Positions 34,574 through 45,644 of a stretch of 64,000 nucleotides of DNA are shown here, in pieces. The DNA comes from Utricularia gibba. Lineage: Eukaryota > Streptophyta > Magnoliopsida > Lamiales > Lentibulariaceae. The position numbers and the translations under genes were made by a program. Numbering within the stretch: the first letter of the stretch is position 1; every line of letters starts with the position of its first letter. The notes under the pieces were generated by a model. The model ran no database searches. It was not told the origin of the DNA and was given only the letters and a program-made list of their open reading frames with translations. The DNA is taken from positions 124,001-188,000 of the forward strand of contig NEEC01000017.1 in assembly GCA_002189035.1 (NCBI GenBank), read 5' to 3'.

Positions 34574-34668
34574 TATTTGTATTTTGTGAGGATTATGGCT
34601 TATAAATTTATTTGATACAAAAATTTGGTTTTATTGCAACGACATTGCCAAAATTTTTGTTTATCATG
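34574..34668 (+). repeat. 3' end fragment of LTR family B
   Basis: TTGTATTTTGTGAGGATTATGG and the CTTATAAATTTATTTGAT block lead to GCAACGACATTG and the terminus TTTGTTTATCA at 34668, as in the other family B copies. The hAT transposase relic starts immediately to the right. Confidence 0.78.
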
Positions 34669-34674
34669 CTATAA

Positions 34675-36343
34675 ATGCTTTTTGAATTGAGAGAAAACTT
34701 GAAGGTATGTTTTCAGAAGTTATCTTCACATATTTGCCTTACTAAGGATACATGGACTTCTGTTCAAAATTTATGTTATATGTCTTTGACAGCACATTAT
34801 ATTGATGATAATTGGATATTGCATCAGCACATTATTAATTTTTTGTCCAATCAGTGGTCAGACATGTGAAAAAATAGCTATGTCTATAGAGAAATGCTTG
34901 TTAGGATGGGAAATTAGTAAGGTTTGTACAGTTAATGTGGATAATGTTAGTGCTAATGATAGTGGTTTAATATATTTACAAAAAAGGTTGAATAGTTGGA
35001 AGGGCATTATTCTTAATGGTGAGTATATGCACATGAGATGTGCTGTGCATATTTTAAACTTGATTGTGAAGGCTGGCTTGAAAGACTTGAATTAATCTAT
35101 TTGTAGAATTAAAAGTGCAGTAAAATATGTCAGGTCATCACTTTCCTGAGCCTTAAAATTCAAGTCATGTATAGAGAAAGAGAGAATTCAATGCAAGAGT
35201 AGTGTTTGCTTAGATGTGGAAACAAGATGGAACTCGACATATTTGATGTTAGAATCAACGGTGAAATTTGAGAAGGCTTTTGAATTGTTAGAAACAATTG
35301 ATAAAACTATTTGGAAGTGTTGAATCCTAAGAATTCCAATGGTGATAACTATCAAGACAAGCATATTGATATTTGAAAAAAAAAATATAAAATAAAAGTT
35401 GTGCCTACAGAAGTTGATTGTAAAAATGCAAATAAATTTTTATTATTTTTGAATGTTTTTATGAAACTACTTTGAAGCTTTAAGGATGATTTTATGTTAC
35501 TGGAAATGATTACATGAAAGAAGTCTATGAGATTGGATTTTTTCTTTCCAAAATGTGTGTTAATATTGACAAGGATATTGCTTCTATGGCCTCAAGAATG
35601 AAAAAGAAACATGACAAATATTGAGGGGGCATTGATCGGATCAATATCCTTATTTTTGTGGCTATCATCCTTGATCCGAGATACAATTGATCTATGTGAA
35701 CTTGATCATTGATAAAACATGATAAAGAGGCTGCTACAATTTTGAAAGGAAAGGTGAATTCTGTTTTGCACGCCATGCTTGATACTTATTATGTTCCTTT
35801 CTTTAATGCCCAACAAACAAAAAGTCAAGTTGAGGAAAGATTCATTATGAATATTGATAATATCTCTCGAGCAGGTATTTTATTTATTTATGCAAACATA
35901 TTATTGTTTATTCTTTCTCTCAATGTGGTGATATTTTAAGTTTTGATATAGGTGATTACATGAATGCAATGTTTAACGATCAGCTTGGAGAGTTTGATAG
36001 TACTAGAAATAAATCTGAGCTTGACATATATTTGTTAGAAGTGATGGCTGATCGAAATGCTAAAGATTTCAATATATTAGAATGGTGGAAATCAAATGCC
36101 TCAAGATATCCCATACTTGCTACCATAGCTAGAGATATGATGGCTATACCAATCTCTACGGTGGCTTCAGAATCTGCCTTTAGCATAGGAGGTCGTGTTC
36201 TTGATCCTTTTCGAAGCTCTTTAGGTCCAAAGATGGTAGAAGCTCTTGTATGTGCACAAGATTGGATGAAAAAAGGTCACAAGCCTACCAGCAATGAAGA
36301 AATTTTAGAAGAAATGGAAAAGCTAGAAAAAGAAACAGGTTAA
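34675..36343 (+). pseudogene. hAT-superfamily transposase, 5'-truncated and decayed
   Basis: The first frame at 34675 reads VCFQKLSSHICLTKDTWTS.Q...Y.SLTAHYID, the hAT core segment 'S.T.D.WTS....Y...T.H.I'. It shifts frame near 34860 into CEKIAMSIEKCLLGWEI and VCTVNVDNVSANDS, then MRCAVHILNLIVKAGL. The C-terminal dimerisation region at 35960-36343 is well kept: ELDIYLLE, FNILEWWKSNASRYPILATIARDMMAIPISTVASESAFSIGGRVLDPFRSSL. The frame ends TAA after KETG. The BED zinc finger is missing, and the middle (35100-35950) is broken by stops. The closest named type is a RICESLEEPER/BED-domain plant hAT. These proteins cut and paste DNA or have been domesticated, but this copy is not intact. Confidence 0.85.
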
Positions 36344-36786
36344 ATATTTGCACTTTTATGCAATGATTTTTTTTTAAAATTTTTCATTTGAAACTCATTT
36401 TATCTTCTAAATTTAATTTACAGAAATTGGTAGTGAATAACATCATGTTATCAACATTGATGTCTAGACTATGGATATTGCATTGTGTTTTTTTGATGAT
36501 ATTTTGATTTTGTACTCATTTACTTTAAATGAGTATTTTGTCATTGAAGATTAACATATTATGACATTTTACATTGTTTATCATAAGAAATATGGTTAAT
36601 ATTCAGTAACAATTTTTCTTATAATTTTTTAGATGCAAATTGGTTTGATCTGTGGATTCCGAACTGATCCAATCCAATATATGTGGTTTGGATTACGGAT
36701 TGCAATTCTAGTGATCCGTAATGTACGGATTGGTTTGGATTTTAGGGCAATAGATCAGATATCTGATCCGTGAACAGCCATACCTA
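36344..36786 (+). repeat. Likely hAT 3' subterminal repeats and terminus
   Basis: After the transposase stop, 36630-36760 is packed with variants of GGATTGG/GGATC (GATCTGTGGATTCC, CTGATCCAATCC, GTTTGGATTACGGATTG, GTGATCCGTAATG, ACGGATTGGTTTGGAT). It ends CTGATCCGTGAACAGCCATACCTA near 36786. Clustered short motifs followed by a GAACAGCC-type end are common in hAT elements. The matching left end is absent, apparently removed where LTR family B sits. Confidence 0.5.
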
Positions 36787-36995
36787 GTACGTGTAAGATC
36801 TCATTGCTGAGGTGCTGGTAGAATGAGCAAAACTAACTCACCAATTGTAAACTCCATCTTCTTGTGTTTTTTATCATAATACTTGGCCATAATCTTTGGC
36901 TTTGATGAAGACAAGCTTTTGCCAACTTCAACACTTCATCATGCTGTTTAAATTTAAATCCACAATGCCACCTTAACCCTCTCCTTTATAGACAA
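36787..36995 (-). pseudogene. Ty3/gypsy integrase C-terminus fragment, antisense
   Basis: Reading on the minus strand, two frames join into the C-terminal integrase motif KLAKACLHQSQ followed by AKYYDKKHKKMEFTIGELVLL, the usual 'Y.D.KH....F..GD.VLL' segment. No other pol part is next to it. It is an isolated scrap left of the copia insertion. Confidence 0.65.
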
Positions 36996-37165
36996 CTTGA
37001 TCATTTATTCTTTGAAAGAAAAATCACTCCTCAACCAATGAAATATTTTATGCACACCCTCACGGAAAGCCTTATGGATCACTGATAATATGAGCTTGGG
37101 ATGTGTAAGGCTCTGACCAAGGAAGGGTGGATCATGATAGATTATTCATCCATGATACACGCTGA

Positions 37166-37485
37166 TGTTGACGAATAAACTCAGTGGAGGAATAAGGATG
37201 CTGGAAGAAATAAGTAAATGGAGTGATAAGGTTACTGAGGATTTGAAGGTTGGTTATCAGTGTAACTAAATGCCGTCAGCTCCCTCCTCAAATGAAGGAT
37301 TCCAAGTTCTGGGTTTGCTTTTGGCGCACACGTGGTTTCAGGAAGTGGTTAATGATAGAGATTGCATTAGGAGTATTTTGAGGATCTGCAACAACCCAGC
37401 TTTGGGTTCTATTTAAACCTGTTGTACCGCAATACATTTTATGTGGTGGAATAATATTTTTTTCTTTCTTCATTTGTTTTTCTTC
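37166..37485 (+). repeat. 5' LTR of the copia element
   Basis: It starts TGTTGACGAATAAACTCAG and ends TTTTTCTTC just before the primer site. The terminal CA seen in the 3' LTR (CCTTCA) is not preserved here. TATTTAAACCTGTTG near 37409-37423 holds a plausible TATA-like promoter motif. Confidence 0.9.
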
Positions 37486-37498
37486 TGGTATCAGAGCG
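37486..37498 (+). other. Copia primer binding site, initiator tRNA-Met type
   Basis: TGGTATCAGAGCG directly follows the 5' LTR and is complementary to the 3' end of initiator tRNA-Met, the usual primer of plant copia elements. Confidence 0.92.
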
Positions 37499-37560
37499 AT
37501 CGGCTGTATCTTTTAGTCGATTCACATGCTTGGCATTAAAATCTTCCATACACTACAGTC

Positions 37561-38570
37561 ATGACCACCACCAACAACAACATCAACCCACTCATCGCCA
37601 CCCTCAATGTCTCGAATTTCATCTCAGTAAAGCTCACTTCCACCAACTACCCTCTCTGGAAAGAAATGGTGTTGGGCCTTGCTGAAACACAGGGTCTCAC
37701 TAGATATCTAACAGGAGAAACACGTCCACCTACCCAGGGTGAAGCTACAGAATATCAGACTTGGAAGCGCTGCAATCGTTTACTTCGAAGCTGGATCATG
37801 AGCACCATCTCCGAAGAATCCTGGCCATTAATCTTAGGCTGTGAGTCAGCCAAAGCAATCTGGGAAGCCTTGGGCGATGCCTATGCCCAAAACACCGCAG
37901 AAAGAAAATATGCCTTACGTCACCAACTGATTCAAATGCGCAAGAGAACATATTAGTCCCTTGATGACCATCTCATGAAATTTAAGTCACTAATAGATCA
38001 GTTGGCTTTTGTAGGTGAAACAGTACCTAATGGTGAAAAGGTTTATGCTCTCCTCACCATTCTCGGACAGGGGTATCAGGCCTTCACCACAACGATGCTG
38101 AAGGATCCACGACCAACCTATCAGGATCTTATCCCTCAACTACATAGCTTTGAGATGCGAAAAAAAATGGTTGATGATGTGGAACAATCACACACTATGT
38201 ATTCACCCTCATTGGATTTTGTTGCAGTAGGTCAACATGCCATCGAGCCAAGATTTACCTCCACTGGTCGTGGTTTCACAGCCCAACAACGTGGAGGAAC
38301 AAGCCAAACAGGCGCCTCACGCCAACCACTCAATGCAATCAATCAATGGAATACCCACACAAACTCAAACATGGTGCAGGGAAGAGGTCCTCCACCTCCA
38401 CTGGGAAAACGAAGAATGACCCCAACGAATGAGAACGCTACAGGATTGAGGTTTGTCAAATCCGTAACCTACAAGGGCATATTGCAAAAATCTGCCGGCG
38501 ACTCCTAGGACCTCAATCCGCACCTGAAGAAACCTTACTTCCACACGCACTCGCAAATCTCACCATCGAC
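37561..38570 (+). pseudogene. Copia Gag
   Basis: ATG 37561 opens a Gag of the UBN2 type: KLTSTNYPLWKEMVLGLAETQGL, W.RCNRLLRSWIMSTISEE, AKAIWEALGDAYA and LRHQLIQMRK. A TAG follows near 37954, and the frame resumes with SLDDHLMKFKSLIDQLAFVGETV, LLTILGQGYQAF and YQDLIPQLHSFE. The Gly/Gln-rich C-terminal half reaches about 38508. No clear CCHC knuckle is seen. It packages element RNA in intact relatives. Confidence 0.88.
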
Positions 38571-39860
38571 AACACACTGATGGGAACAGAATGGACTGCC
38601 GACACCAGAGCCACAAATCACATGACCGGTAAGAAAAAACTACTCACTCAGTTAGATCGTGTTTCAGGTAACGAAGGAGTTGTAATAGGAGATGTACCTC
38701 CATTCCAATTATAGGCATTGGTAGTTCCACTCTAACACAAAATAATGCCATCATACCTTTAAAAATTACATGTTCCTAGACTGACTAAGAATTTGCTTTT
38801 TGTTTCTCAACTGACATCTGATTATCTTGTCAACTATGAATTTACTGAAAATGGTTTTTGTTATAAAGGAACAAGTAACAGGACATCCCAAGATAAAAGA
38901 GCAGCATAGATGGGGTCTCAATGTGATACAAGATTCAACAGCAACCTATTTCTCTTATCGCTTTAATTCCTGCTCGCCTGAATTGTGGCACCGGCATCTT
39001 GGACATCCTCAAGATGCTATGGTTCCATTATTAAAAAATAAAGGCTTGATCACTGTGAACAAGCCCAGTCAATCTACATTCTGTGATAGCTACCAATTTG
39101 GAAAGCTTTCCAAATTACCTTTTATTCAATCAAACTCTATCCCTACTGCACCTTTTGAAAAAATTTTATGTGATTTATGAGGACCAGCACCCGTTGTCTA
39201 CCATGCTGGTTTTCATTATTATGCGTGCTTTGTGGATGCATACTCCAGATTTATGTGGTTTTTTCTGCTTAAAAATAAGTGTGATTTCTCTGCCGCATTC
39301 ATTCAGTTTGAAAAATACGTTCAACGTCAATTTCAAAGGCATATTAAAATCTTAAAAACTGACAATGAAGGGGAATTTGTTATTAATACTCTTAAGTCCT
39401 TTTTCTTGCAAATAGGAATGCAGCACATTTTCTCCTGTCCACATACACACAAACAAATGGGCATGGTTGAAAGGAGACACAGAACCATTCGTGAACATGG
39501 AATGACTCTGTTATTTCACAATGGGTTACCGCTATTACTCTGGGTGGAGGCTTTTGAAACAATTGTGTACTTGCTAAATCGACTACCATCTATCTCACAA
39601 TAAAGGGAGTCCCCTTATTTTTACTTATTTGCCTCTCGCCCCAACTATTCTATACTACCTTTGGGATACAAAGAAAAATAAGTTTTCTTCAAAAACTACA
39701 CTCTGCGTTTTTATTGGTTATAGCAATACCCACAAAGGGTATCGCTGCTTTGACCCTATTACCAAGAAAATTTATACCTCACGTCATGTAATTTTTGATG
39801 AGAAAACCTTTCCGTTTAAGAATACTCACGATATGTCTCCACCTCCCCAGGTTTGATCTC
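38571..39860 (+). pseudogene. Copia protease remnant, GAG-pre-integrase and integrase
   Basis: Around 38595 the protease reads ADTRATNHMTG, where relatives have DSGATNHMT, so the active Asp-Ser-Gly is altered. The pre-integrase motif ELWHRHLGHPQ is at about 38980. The integrase core has DAYSRFMWFFLLKNK (first Asp), LKTDNEGEFV (second Asp) and HTHKQMGMVERRHRTIREHGMTLL (catalytic Glu) at 39232-39520. It is followed by CVFIGYSNTHKGYRCFDP at about 39690. Stops at about 39178 and 39601 interrupt it. Confidence 0.88.
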
Positions 39861-42199
39861 CAAACTCTTTGATAAATGAACTTAGGAACTACCCCTTCAC
39901 ACTCCCGAAGTTGGCTCAAATCCAAACGGTCCTTCTTTAGCGGCAGCATCCGCAGGCACCAATCCTTTGTCTAAGTTTCCCATTTCCGTCCCGTTGGATA
40001 TATCAATTGCAGCCCCCTTGGTCAGGCAAGCTGAAAACTCAGTGCCCGAACTCAATGCACTAGATGAGAGTCATGCACATGCACCAACCCTGCCACATGT
40101 CGACACAACACAAGTGGACAATAATTCCCACATGCCAGCTGAGAATCATGCCCATGCCACAATTCCTCCACGTGAAGACACAGAATAGGTGGCAATTAAT
40201 TCTCTTTCTCCTAACCATATTAATGATGCAAAAGAATTGGTGCCTTTCACAACACTTCCAACCCTTGAAATGGGTGCAACCCAAGGTCATGATCAGCCCC
40301 CGATGGATGGTTCCCCAGCCATCCCAAAACCTGAATTGGGTGTGTGTCACATCAGTGATTGCAGTGCACTCCCTCAAACGGATATCTCTACTTCAACATG
40401 TGCCGCCGTCTCCTCGGAGGTGGCTGGACACATTGATCCAGCCCCTAGGAATTGTCCAACCTCATCAACACCATACAAGTCACCACACCCAGGTACTGCT
40501 ACTGAGCCTACCTCTGCTACTAATCCTAGTGATCCTTGTGTGCAGAGGACACACATCACGCGCACTCAGTCACAAAGCAGAATAATAAAGGCGAACCCCA
40601 AGTATGTTCTACATATGGAAGCACTCCCAATAATCCCAGCAGAACCCAGAAGCGTGAAGGAAGTTGTGAATCATCCTGGGTGTTCAGCAGCAATGAATGA
40701 GGAGCTGGATGCACTCCACAAAAATAAAACTTGGGTATTGGTGCCCAGAAACGAGTACGCTCACGTCATAGGGTGTTAATGGGTTTACAAGGCAAAACTC
40801 AACCCGGATGGATCACTTGCTCACCTCAAGGCTCGTCTGGTTGCCAAAGGATTTGATCAAGTAGATGGGATAGACTACACTGAGATCTTCTCACCAGTGG
40901 TCCGGCCTAGCACAATCCGACTCATTTTGTCAATAGCTCTCATTCACAATTGAGAGGTCAAGCAGCTGGACGTGAAAAATGCATTCCTCCATTGTCAAAT
41001 AACAGAGGACATATATATGGAACAACCCCCAAGTATGAAAGATAAACAACTCCCTTGTCATGTTTGCAAATTGAACAGGGCGTTGTACGGACTCCAGCAA
41101 GCTCACCGAGCTTGGTATGATCGCTTCAGCTCATTTTTGTTAAGCATAGGTTTTTTCTGTAGTTTGGCAGACCCTTCACTCTTTATTTCTCATGTCGGAA
41201 GTGAAACACTAATTTTGCTTCTATATGTTGATGATATAGATGTTATAGGGACAAATTCACAGCACGTATAATGCTTGGTTGCAAAACTATTCCAAGAGTT
41301 TGCCATGAAAGATTTGGGAGAACTACACCATTTTTTAGGCGTTCAAGTTCACATGACTACTGATGGGATATATCTCTTGCAAACTCACTATGCTCTCTCT
41401 GTTTTGGACAGATTTGGGCTAAAAGACTGCAAACCAACATTGACCCCTCAACCCTCGAAGGTGAACCCAAGGCAAGAATCAACACTTCTTTCTGATCCTA
41501 CACCATTCAAAGGTCTTGTTGGTGCCCTCCAATACCTCACCTTCACCCGACCAGACATCACCTTCAGTGTGAATTATGTTTCACAATTCATGCACTCTCC
41601 GACAATATATCATCCAACATGGGCTACACGGATCTTGAAGTACATCAAAGGCACCTTGAACTATGGAATTCTTCTCAAACACAGCCCCATTACGGCTTGA
41701 AGCGTATTCGGATGCTGACTGGGCAAGCTGCCCCTACACCCGCCGGTCAATAACTGGCTACTGTGTTCTCATGGGTGGCAACCCCATAGCTTGGAGCTCC
41801 AAGAAACAACATATTGTTTTGCGTTCTAGCACTGAAGCTGAATATAGAGCCATGGAAAATACAGCAGCAGAATTAACGTGGCTACAACATCTATTGAGTG
41901 ATCTACGTATTTCACTCAGTTCACCTCATGTTCTGCACTGTGACAACCTAAGTGCGCTATTCCTCATTGTGAACCCAGTTCTTCATGCTAGAAGCAAGCA
42001 CATTGAACTTGACTATCACTTTGTGCGAGAGAGGGTTGCCATGGGCTGTTTAGTTTCTCAGCATATCCCAACACAACACCAAGTAGCTGATCTTTTCACT
42101 AAGAGAATGCCCATTGAACAGCTGCTTTATCTCAGAACCAAACCTAGCTTACAACCTCAACTAAGTTTGAGGGAGAGTGTTGATGAATCAACTCAGTAG
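39861..42199 (+). pseudogene. Copia reverse transcriptase and RNase H
   Basis: A variable linker (39861-40560) precedes RT at about 40600: MNEELDALHKNKTWVLVP, then a stop in place of a residue before [27 protein letters not shown]. After that come [33 protein letters not shown] (the usual DV.NAFLHG) and the catalytic LLLYVDDIDVIG with both Asp kept. RNase H runs 41690-42130: EAYSDADWASCPYTRRSITGYCVLMG, SSTEAEYRAM, HCDNLSA, KHIELDYHFVRE, VADLFTK. Several stops and one frameshift at about 41690 break the frame. A polypurine tract (TTGAGGGAGAGTG) precedes the 3' LTR. Confidence 0.9.
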
Positions 42200-42498
42200 A
42201 GGAATAAGGATGCTGGAAGAAATAAGGAAGTGGAGTGATAAGGTTACTGAGGATTCGAAGGTTGGTTATTAGAGTAACTAAATGCCATCAGCTCCCTCCT
42301 CAAATGAAGGATTCCAAGTTCTGGGTTTGTTTCTGGTGCACACGTGGTTCCAGGAAGTGGTTAATGATAGAGATTGCATTAAGAGTATTTTTAGGATCTG
42401 CAACAACCCAACTTTGGGTTCTATTTAAACCTGTTGTACCGTAATACATTTTGTGTGGTGGAATAATATTGTTTTCTTTCTTCATTTGTTTTCCTTCA
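42178..42498 (+). repeat. 3' LTR of the copia element
   Basis: From TGTTGATGAATCAACTCAG to TTTTCCTTCA, followed by the target duplication GCTGA at 42499-42503. Confidence 0.92.
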
Positions 42499-42503
42499 GC
42501 TGA

Positions 42504-42799
42504 TGGCAGAAAATCAATCAAATAGCACTACTCCAAGGTTGTGTTTTTGTTTTTTCGTTCATGAATTTCAGCTATGCATCAACTAATAGATTTCTGTTTC
42601 CCGATTTGTAGTTGATCTCAAAATCATTACCCAACAATTTACTCATGCATTTCTATTAGAATAAAATCTTTATTTTCTTTTGCTTCAAATATTAGAGACT
42701 ATTAATATCTTTTTGCATAATGAGGTGTTATCCTCATAAGCAATGACTCCAATGCTTGATGGCGTACAATGTACTTAACAATTCCATCACAATCAGGAA
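42504..42799. other. Spacer, no gene seen
   Basis: This is the right flank of the copia insertion, with AT-rich sequence and no motif. The sequence left of the copia (gypsy integrase scrap) and this part were contiguous before insertion. Confidence 0.4.
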
Positions 42800-43849
42800 T
42801 TGTGAAGATATGTTTGGAGAGAGGAGAAGGAAGAGAACACGATCAAACCCCAGGAGGGGGAGGAAGAACACGAAAAAAGGAAGATGAAGGCGATTTTTCT
42901 AGAAGGAAGACCAAAGACTTGAAGAACATTATCAAAGACCCAATTCAGTGCTACTGTTCCGAGCAGTGAACAGTAGTAGATCAAGAACCAAACACTCAAC
43001 TTTATCTTTAGTTTGCTGGATATTTCGTTACTTTGACTGTTATTTTACAATGTCTTTGCTATTCTCTTCAGTTTATCTTTATGATATCATGACTTATCTT
43101 TCATATATGAGTAGCTAAAACCTTAGGGATGCCTTAAGGTAAAGCAAGGTGGTATGGATCCAGGGTTAATAATGAAATTTATGTTTATTTCTTAGTTCTT
43201 GTTTTTATTATTCCATAGGTAGACCTAAGGAGTGGAACAAGTAATTTCACAACTAAGATGCTTGATTTAGAGGTAGACCAACAAATCAAGGTGGGAACAG
43301 TAGGTATTAGTCCATGGTAGAACTAGTAAAAACGGGTAGACTTAGTTCTATATACTTTGCATGCAGGTAGACCTAGTTCTATATACTTTGCATGCGGGTA
43401 GACCTAATTGCAATGTTGGTGATGATATTGAGAACTAGTTTAGTCGAAAATATGATGAATGATCTGGGTAGACTTAGGTTGTTTGAAGTTGTGAGTGTAG
43501 GAACATGGTAAATTAAATTAGTTATCTTAATACCACACCCTTTGCAAACCCTTAAGACATCTTAGCATTAGTCTGTGTTAAAACCAGTAATTGTTATTTT
43601 CCACGTAGAGACTTGATCTTGTTTATTGAACTTGTTTACCTCTGTTAGTTTGAACTTAGATTAAGACCACTGTTATTCCGAATTTTGCATCTACTAAAAC
43701 TCTTACCAAGCACAAACTCCTTGTGATCGACCCCGAAATCTACTATACAAGTTTTCTAAATTTGTATTTTGTGTAGATTAGGACTTATAAATTTATTTGA
43801 TAATGAAATTTCTATTTTTGCAACGACATTAAGAAATTTTCGTTTATCA
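42800..43849 (+). repeat. LTR family B copy, start not preserved
   Basis: It matches the reversed LTR at 31970-33213 over CAGTGCTACTGTTCC, GCCTTAAGGTAAA, TAGAGGTAGACCAACAAATCAA and the terminal CGACATTAAGAAATTTTCGTTTATCA ending at 43849. Within it a 31-bp unit (TAGTTCTATATACTTTGCAT...) is tandemly doubled at 43343-43404. I found no matching LTR start upstream. Confidence 0.75.
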
Positions 43850-45470
43850 GAAGTTGTATGAGTCACACATATATGTGTACATACAAAAAACAACAAATTT
43901 GTGAAAGAGGTGAGGAATAACCACTTGGCCATGGAAAGTGATGTCAAGTGTTGAAATCGTCATTTGATAGTAAAGACCATGTTGTTGTCGATGAAAGAAA
44001 GGGAGAAGTGTCGGAGTTCATATGAAAAAAGGCAATTTGAGGAGAAGAAAGTGGGGAGAAACAAGCAAGAATGAAAGGTAAGTAGCAAACGAACAATACA
44101 AAAAAGGAATGCGTTAGTAAGTTGTTCATTATGATCCATAAAAAGTAATGTTAAAAAGTTTGGAAGTTCATGAAATTCATTCCTATAGCTTATCTGATGC
44201 AACGCATGAGATTGATGCTGTGTTTGAAGGGTAAAATTTGTAAACAACTCTGAAGAAGAATAGAAACTCCATAACGCAATCAACTTGGAGGTATTGTGGA
44301 TGATGGAGTTTTCATCTCCATCACCTGGTTGCTTAAGTATTGATCTAAAAATTATAGGGTTTCAAAAAAAATATTCTTAAATCATAAAAAAGGATTCTAT
44401 ATAAGTTAAAGTCATAGATAAATAGAGACAAACAAGTTGATTGACTATGATGCCCTAAATTTCATTTTTGTTAAATTCATGTGTTACCTATGTGTTATAT
44501 GTGATTTTTCTTGTTTAATGACTACTCTTTTAACTGTCTAACATTCATAATTTTTTTTTAGTCTTGCATATCTAGTTTCTAAAACAAAAAGAATGGTTTT
44601 TTTTGGAGCTTTGTGGAAAGAGATATAATTTCTGCAAAGACATTGTTATTGCTATGTGGTTTCTGAATACATCTCATTTCGATTTCATAAAGAAAAATTT
44701 ATATCTTTTTACTGAATGATTCTTTTTACTTTTTATTTTATTTTAAATGAACTGAATTTGAGCATGACCTTTTAGTTGAGTAGCTACCACCTTTATTTTA
44801 TCCCCAACTCTTGTGTTGTAATATGCAATAGTATGCTCACTCCAATTTAGCCAACCGAAAGGTCTCCTTCCCTGGAGATTTCCATACATAACTTGTCGTA
44901 GAAGTTTCTTTTGAAGCTATTTCATGACTCTCTTTCAAAGTTTTGTTTTTCCCTATTGATAGAGTGTTTTAATGAGTGTATTTCTTATTAATTATTTGTA
45001 CACTTCTCTAAATTGAAAAAAAATGACTATCTTACTGTTCTAGCTTCAACTGGATATTTTTTAGCATTTCCTTGGTCTCCTCCATTGTGCAAGGTTGATA
45101 AAGATGCTATGATTCCAAAATGTGAGCAACCACATTTTGGAATCGGGTAGAAGGTATTGAAAAGAAGAAATTGTCTTGGTCAAATACAGAATTGATTTTA
45201 GAACTATTCTCTTTGGAGGTATAATGTAAGTTCAAGAACTCACACAAAAATACTAGAGTTTTTTAGAAGCTGCCTACAATTTCAAAAAGGTGACTTATAT
45301 GGTTGCCAAATAGATGATTTTTTTTTATTTACCCTTGTTTGGTTGATACTTTGACTTTTCTTCTAAAATACCAATGTAATGAGGAGTGGCCACCTTTTGA
45401 TGCCATCTGTTAAGCCTATGTTTTATTTTCTTCTGATCCACGTGTTGCCCTTGAGTTGCTGTTGAAGTCA
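43850..45470. other. Spacer between transposon block and gene block, no gene seen
   Basis: The stretch is AT-rich with no domain-bearing frame. Overlapping minus-strand open stretches at 43944-44283 are Leu/Phe/Ser-rich and unsupported. A perfect 14-bp-arm hairpin lies at 45111-45144. Confidence 0.5.
45111..45144. repeat. Perfect hairpin, 14-bp arms and 6-base loop
   Basis: GATTCCAAAATGTG, loop AGCAAC, then CACATTTTGGAATC. The arms are exact reverse complements. Its role is unknown. It could be a MITE remnant or a structure 3' of the NADK3 gene (500 bp downstream of its stop). Confidence 0.75.
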
Positions 45471-45644
45471 TGATCAGTGGTCTCCTTTTCACTCATGAAT
45501 CATTGTCTTCAAATTCAGCATCTTGGGAGCCTTGTAAACGTGTCGCGAACAAAATATCACAGTTATGCCGTGAGGAGGTTTTACCGTGGGTTCTATCAGC
45601 ACGCAGCAGTAATGGGAACTTCCAAATGACGAAAAGTGCATACT

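Larger units (their letters stand above)
37166..42498 (+). mobile_element. Ty1/copia retrotransposon, near full length, mutated
   Basis: Two LTRs of about 320 bp (37166-37485 and 42178-42498) flank gag, protease remnant, integrase, RT and RNase H in copia order. The target duplication GCTGA is perfect (37161-37165 and 42499-42503). By eye the LTRs differ at about 20 of 320 positions (about 6 percent), so the insertion is not recent. At least eight stops or frameshifts break the polyprotein (for example TAG near 37954, TGA near 39178, TAA near 39601, TAA near 40777, TGA near 40951, TAA near 41268). Confidence 0.92.
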
